NCBI RefSeq assembly: GCF_010671605.1 | Contig: NZ_JAABOO010000002.1 | Span: forward strand, 558,001 to 622,000 | DNA length: 64,000 nucleotides | Direction: 5' to 3' | Origin: Leptobacterium flavescens | GTDB taxonomy: Bacteria > Bacteroidota > Bacteroidia > Flavobacteriales > Flavobacteriaceae | In this document: positions 60,209-64,000 of the stretch, piece by piece | How the letters are laid out: the number at the start of each line of letters is the position of its first letter | Numbering within the stretch: the stretch's first letter is position 1 | Made by a program: the position numbers and the translations under genes | The notes under the pieces: model-generated | Database searches by the model: none | What the model was told of the DNA's origin: nothing | What the model saw: the letters and a program-made list of their open reading frames with translations, nothing else

Positions 60209-62474
60209 CACTCATTTTTTTTTTACCTGCCCTCCTGTTGATATTTCTGATAATTACCTTGTAGAATTCGCTTTTATCGAAAGGTTTATTGATAATATCA
60301 TCGATACCGGCCCTGATAATATCTTCCTTAACATCCTCAATTTCTACGGCGGTAAGAGCAACTATAGGGGTTTCCTGGTCAAATTCCCTGATTTTGGCCG
60401 AAGCCTCTATTCCGCTCATCAGCGGCATATTCAGATCCATCAGCACCAGGTCGAATTTGCTGTTCTTAACGTATTCTATAGCTGAGAGTCCGTTATCTAC
60501 CACCTCGCATTCAAAACTCTCTCTAAGGAGGATATTTTTAGTTACGATCTGATTGATCTTGTTATCTTCTACGATAAGCACTCTGTAACCCTTGCCGAAA
60601 ATACTTTCCGAAGGCATAGTGCTGGGAGCAGATACACTTTCTGTCTGACGCCTTTCAATGGCAGCATTGCTCTCTTTAACGGTATCGAACTTAAGGTTAA
60701 AACTGAAGGTAGCTCCTTCTCCTTCATCGCTTATCAGCTTGATCTCTCCCTGAAGAAGGTCAACCAGCTTCTTTACAATAGACAATCCGAGCCCTGTACC
60801 CTGATATTCGTTGTTCTCTCTGTCCAGTTGAGAGAAATTCTCAAAGATCTCATCGTGTTTTTCCTTGGGTATACCTGGTCCGTCATCTTTTATAATAAAG
60901 TTGATAGCCGCCGTTTCTTCCGAAATATTCGTCAGTTTTAAGAAGATCCAGATATTTCCGTAAGAGGTGAACTTTACGGCATTCCCGATAAGGTTGATCA
61001 GTATCTGGGAAAGAGGCACCTCATCTCCACGAAGGAACGGAGGGATCTTTTTATCGATATACAGGTGGATCTTGTTATTTTTCTGATCCAGCTGGAATTT
61101 AAACGAACTGATCACATCCTCAACCAGGTCGCGGATATTGAAAGGACGTTTTTCCAGGATCACTTTATTAGATTCTATCTTACTCAGGTGAAGGATATCG
61201 TTAATCAGGTTTAAAAGGTAATCCCCGGAGAATTTAAGGGATTTTAAATACTGATTCTCCTCAGATGACAAGGTATTTCCTTCCAGTAAGAGGGAAGTCA
61301 ACCCGACAACTCCGTACAGCGGTGTTCTCAACTCGTGACTTACCGTAGAAATGAACTGCGACTTTAATCGGGAAAGTTTTTCGGCTTCTTCCTTGGCTTC
61401 TTCCAGGTGCTCATTTCTCGTTTCCAGCATATCGGTCAGTCTTTTTTGCGACTTTCTGCTTCGGTATACAATTACAGAAACAACTGCAGCAAACGCCAAC
61501 CCGAGTAAAGCATAAATAATAAGTTGTTTGTATTTTTCAAAGAAACCTGCATCTTCATCCGGGCCCGCTACCGGGTCTCCGTTCCTTCTATCCCTGCTTT
61601 CCGTAGCCGTGATCTCATCTTTATTATTAGACTCAACAATAGCCAGTTGCTTTAGATTTTCTATATCGGAAACCTGAAGCCTGTATTCATAATACTTTTC
61701 CAGGGCTGCTGTTTCCCTTGTTGGCTCATTGATCGAAGCAAATAACTTTGACTGCGCCAGATACACATCGGAGAGTTCCAGAAAACTACCCAGGCGCTCC
61801 CCTATTGCAATGGCGTTGTTAAAGCTTTCCATTGCCTGTCCGTATTCCCTGTTCTTGGTATGGTATATTCCGAAGAGGTAATTAATATAGATATGATCAT
61901 CAAGCTCGTCCAGTAACTCTATATAGCTTTTTGCACTGGTCAGGTAACTAAAGGCTGTTTCCAGCTCATCTCTGTCCAGATGGTTCCAGGCAAGGTTCAA
62001 TGTAGGCGGGATCACCTCTCTTATGTCGTTTTGCTTACTGGCAATGTCGATAGACTTATTGTAATATTCATTACTCTTGTCAAAATCGTCGTATGCCATA
62101 TATTCTATATTCCCCAGGTTGTTATAGATCCGCCCTGTAAGGGTATCGTTCTTTATCTTTAACGCATGGGAAAGAGCACTGTTATAACTGTCCTGTGCCT
62201 TCTGAAAATCTAAGATGGTCTCGTAATTAATACCTATTAAGTTATAGGCGATACTTTGGTAGTAGCTGTTTTCCAGGCGTTTAGCCAAACGGATGACATC
62301 GAATGCTTTTTCCGTAGAGTTCACCAGCTGATATCTGGCCTGATACTCTTCTGCTAGAGAAAAAGCACTGTGTATGCTGTCCATAACGCGACTGTTATCT
62401 TCCTGTGCCCTTACAGAAAAACAGCATAAAAATACAAGTATTGAAATGAGGATTCTTTTCAATTTTTTGAACAA
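60201..62474 (-). CDS. TPR-containing hybrid histidine kinase
   Basis: 757-residue hybrid sensor kinase. Order: signal peptide (about 1-24, MFKKLKRILISILVFLCCF), tetratricopeptide repeats (about 35-270), a membrane helix (about 318-337), HisKA with FISTVSHELRTPLYG (phospho-His380), HATPase (NLIGNAVKF, DDGPGIP, GTGLGLSIVKKL), and a C-terminal receiver (VLIVEDNKINQ, phospho-Asp680 in LVLMDLNMPLMSG, Lys in INKPF). The TPR part should be outside the cytoplasm. It has no DNA-binding domain, so phosphate must pass to another regulator. The start is TTG (62474); a TTG 4 codons downstream (62462, KRILISIL) is also possible. Confidence 0.93.
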   Translation of the reverse strand: MFKKLKRILISILVFLCCFSVRAQEDNSRVMDSIHSAFSLAEEYQARYQLVNSTEKAFDVIRLAKRLENSYYQSIAYNLIGINYETILDFQKAQDSYNSALSHALKIKNDTLTGRIYNNLGNIEYMAYDDFDKSNEYYNKSIDIASKQNDIREVIPPTLNLAWNHLDRDELETAFSYLTSAKSYIELLDELDDHIYINYLFGIYHTKNREYGQAMESFNNAIAIGERLGSFLELSDVYLAQSKLFASINEPTRETAALEKYYEYRLQVSDIENLKQLAIVESNNKDEITATESRDRRNGDPVAGPDEDAGFFEKYKQLIIYALLGLAFAAVVSVIVYRSRKSQKRLTDMLETRNEHLEEAKEEAEKLSRLKSQFISTVSHELRTPLYGVVGLTSLLLEGNTLSSEENQYLKSLKFSGDYLLNLINDILHLSKIESNKVILEKRPFNIRDLVEDVISSFKFQLDQKNNKIHLYIDKKIPPFLRGDEVPLSQILINLIGNAVKFTSYGNIWIFLKLTNISEETAAINFIIKDDGPGIPKEKHDEIFENFSQLDRENNEYQGTGLGLSIVKKLVDLLQGEIKLISDEGEGATFSFNLKFDTVKESNAAIERRQTESVSAPSTMPSESIFGKGYRVLIVEDNKINQIVTKNILLRESFECEVVDNGLSAIEYVKNSKFDLVLMDLNMPLMSGIEASAKIREFDQETPIVALTAVEIEDVKEDIIRAGIDDIINKPFDKSEFYKVIIRNINRRAGKKKMSVS

Positions 62475-62763
62475 TAACCGAACAATTTTAAGGATTTAAA
62501 TGCAGCCAAAAAATTTTTCGACCAATTAGACGATAAAATGATTAATTTCTTGGAAGTAATGTTAAAAATCGTCTATATGAGTTGGATTTTTTTCCTGAAA
62601 AGAAGCAAATTTTATAGAACGGGAAAAAGTCAAAAAAATTATTCGGGAGTGAAAAATTTCTTTTTTTGCATTTATAAAGAAAACATCCGTCTGTAAATCT
62701 GTTTTAAAAACGCCCTGATTACCATATAAAAGAAGAAGCAACTATCTTTATAAAAAAAGAATC
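62475..62763. other. AT-rich spacer between the kinase and metallo-hydrolase genes
   Basis: About 290 bp between divergent genes. No coding or RNA feature seen. TATCTTTA at 62742-62749, a near match to the -7 box, lies 14 bases before ATG 62764; it would be the promoter of the metallo-hydrolase gene. Confidence 0.5.
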
Positions 62764-63501
62764 ATGAAAAAACTAATTATCCTTCCCGTATTATTAATGG
62801 TCACTACGGTATTTTCACAACGTATCAGTCCGGATAAAATAGATGATATCAGTATTCACCCTATTACTCACGGTACTTTGGCCCTTGAATGGAACAATAA
62901 AGTAATATATGTGGATCCCTTTGGCGGAGGCGCCAAGTTTGAAGGCCTGAAGGCCCCCGATATTATTTTGATCACTGATATACACGGAGATCACCTCAAT
63001 CCCGCTACTTTAAAAGCCATAGAAACGTCCAAAGCTACATTTGTAGTTCCTCAGGCTGTTGCAGACAGACTACCGGGAGAATTCAAAAAAACACTGGTGG
63101 TCATTAATAATGGTGAGAAAAAAGACATTCAGAATATTAATATCGAAGCCATTCCTATGTATAACCTTCCGGAAGATGAAACTTCACGCCATACCAAAGG
63201 CAGAGGTAACGGATATGTGGTAAAACTGGGTAAAAACAGGATCTATCTGAGCGGGGATACCGAGGATATCCCGGAAATGAGGGCGCTGAAGAATATTGAT
63301 ATTGCTTTTGTATGTATGAACCTTCCGTTTACCATGAACGTGGAGCAGGCAGCAGATGCAGTTCTCGATTTTAAACCTAAGATCGTATATCCTTATCATT
63401 ACAGGGGAAGGCCCAACATAAGCGATACCCAGGCTTTTAAAAAGCTTGTAAATGATAAAAACAAGAAAATAGAGGTTCGTTTAAGGAACTGGTATCAATA
63501 A
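62764..63501 (+). CDS. Secreted UlaG-like metallo-beta-lactamase-fold hydrolase
   Basis: 245-residue hydrolase of the metallo-beta-lactamase fold, UlaG-like branch (L-ascorbate lactonase-type). Signal peptide 1-18 (ending TVFSQ), so probably periplasmic, unlike cytoplasmic UlaG. The fold's HxHxDH metal motif reads D72-I-H74-G-D76-H77: the first His is Asp. Further metal ligands are in YLSGDTED and the terminal YPYHYRGRPN. The Asp substitution is, from memory, frequent in this Bacteroidota subgroup (LITDIHGDH). Substrate unknown. Confidence 0.88.
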   Translation: MKKLIILPVLLMVTTVFSQRISPDKIDDISIHPITHGTLALEWNNKVIYVDPFGGGAKFEGLKAPDIILITDIHGDHLNPATLKAIETSKATFVVPQAVADRLPGEFKKTLVVINNGEKKDIQNINIEAIPMYNLPEDETSRHTKGRGNGYVVKLGKNRIYLSGDTEDIPEMRALKNIDIAFVCMNLPFTMNVEQAADAVLDFKPKIVYPYHYRGRPNISDTQAFKKLVNDKNKKIEVRLRNWYQ

Positions 63502-63503
63502 TA

Positions 63504-63998
63504 TTATTGTTTTCCCGCAGGCAGGCTGTCTGATAGCTTCAGACTGTCTGTCTCTGCTTTAATTTCCGCCCGTTTGTCCATAACAACAGAATCCAGCTCC
63601 TTTAGCGGTAATTCCGGAACAGAATCCTTTAACCGGTTTTCCTCCTGAAAATAATGTCCGATCTTCTCAGAAGACCTCCATACTTCATTTAATTGTGTAT
63701 AAATACTTTTATCCCAGTCTGAAGGGTGTTTTGCATCTATCCAGATCACATCTCTGTATTCTACATCTACCAAAGCCAGATCCGGAGTGGCCGATCCGTC
63801 AAATTTCTTGCTCTCGTCCCGTTTGGCAGCTATAGTGGTCAGGACGAACATTCTTTTCCTTCCGGCTATTTCCTTTATATACGGTCTGAATTCTACCGGG
63901 GCATTTACAGACCAGTCGTATTCTTTTTTAGATTCCATTACCTTTAAAGGCATTGCAGATACTCCTGCCTTACCTTCTTTCTTTTTGGCGTGGTTGTA
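63504..63998 (-). CDS. Uncharacterised protein, 5' end outside the window
   Basis: 3' part of a gene running out of the window. From the ATG at 63953 to the stop it encodes 149 residues, but the frame stays open to the edge (YNHAKKKEGKAGVSA before MPLKVMESKKEYDWSVNAPVEF), so the ATG is probably internal. The visible part has beta-type KRMFVLTTIAAKRDESKKFDGSATPDLALVDVEYRDVIWIDAKHPSDWDKS and an acidic helical tail (LKELDSVVMDKRAEIKAETDSLKLSDSLPAGKQ). I do not recognise the family. Convergent with the metallo-hydrolase gene (2-bp gap). Confidence 0.65.
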   Translation of the reverse strand, partial: YNHAKKKEGKAGVSAMPLKVMESKKEYDWSVNAPVEFRPYIKEIAGRKRMFVLTTIAAKRDESKKFDGSATPDLALVDVEYRDVIWIDAKHPSDWDKSIYTQLNEVWRSSEKIGHYFQEENRLKDSVPELPLKELDSVVMDKRAEIKAETDSLKLSDSLPAGKQ

Positions 63999-64000
63999 AT

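Noticed and set aside
1-64000. tRNA, rRNA, insertion sequence, prophage or CRISPR-Cas
   Set aside because: I read the intergenic gaps for tRNA-like cloverleaf segments, transposase motifs, att-like repeats and spacer arrays and found none. A covariance-model search would be decisive for RNAs.

Overview
The window is a contiguous stretch of a Bacteroidota chromosome, almost certainly from the family Flavobacteriaceae. The reasons are: TonB-dependent receptors with an N-terminal carboxypeptidase-regulatory-like domain; lipoproteins with a Ser/Asp-rich stretch after the cysteine; DUF families that I know mainly from this group (DUF6146, DUF6787, DUF4834, DUF5916, DUF3667); the Bacteroidota -7 promoter box TAnnTTTG in front of many genes; and very little Shine-Dalgarno sequence. 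I see no rRNA, tRNA, CRISPR array, insertion sequence or prophage. Both window ends cut a gene.

Layout. 1-5.0 kb: 3' part of a DUF937 gene, two small envelope proteins, then an uptake-like trio (small secreted CxxC protein, TonB-dependent receptor, surface-type lipoprotein) behind an operator-like repeat. 5.0-10.6 kb: small membrane protein, folE and msrA on the minus strand; a DUF5916 outer-membrane protein; a LolD-like ATPase with a TIGR02757 gene. 10.7-17.9 kb: S10 peptidase; an operon of BatA-type protein, dihydroorotase-like protein without its metal-binding histidines, small membrane protein and esterase; a PhnP-type metallo-hydrolase. 18-26 kb: a large conserved unknown protein, a 0.7-kb mosaic of repeats, bcp, a cysteine-free endonuclease III, an orphan ECF sigma factor with a structured leader, uvrA and a DUF3667 protein. 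26.3-30.4 kb: a peroxiredoxin-like protein and two related secreted Tyr/Arg-rich proteins, each behind an almost identical sigma-54-like promoter, with an ORF6N gene between them.

30.4-36 kb: a minus-strand operon DUF4834 - YfhO - glycosyltransferase - flippase (surface polysaccharide). 36-38.2 kb: an outer-membrane protein and a GNAT-like protein. 38.2-40.8 kb: an alpha-oxoamine synthase (serine palmitoyltransferase/KBL type), an SDR reductase and the 3' remnant of a cupin-like gene broken by a heptanucleotide repeat; this may be a sphingolipid or sulfonolipid locus. 41-48.7 kb: a cysteine/cystathionine synthase, oligopeptidase B, EbfC, a DUF1508 protein, a threonine-aldolase-like enzyme and a large zinc metalloprotease. 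48.8-54 kb: prfB with its programmed +1 frameshift, a HAD hydrolase, an ArsC-like protein, a Spy-like protein and an outer-membrane receptor. 54-64 kb: fumC, hutI, a coiled-coil membrane protein, hutG, a MarR-GNAT fusion with palindromic operators, a TPR hybrid histidine kinase, an UlaG-like metallo-hydrolase and a right-edge partial gene.

Most of the window is core chromosome. The places that deserve attention are the dihydroorotase pseudoenzyme, the paired sigma-54-like promoters, the repeat mosaics at 19.6-20.1 and 40.8-41.0 kb, the broken cupin gene, the structured leaders and operators at 1.88, 22.15 and 59.24 kb, and the frameshift site of prfB.
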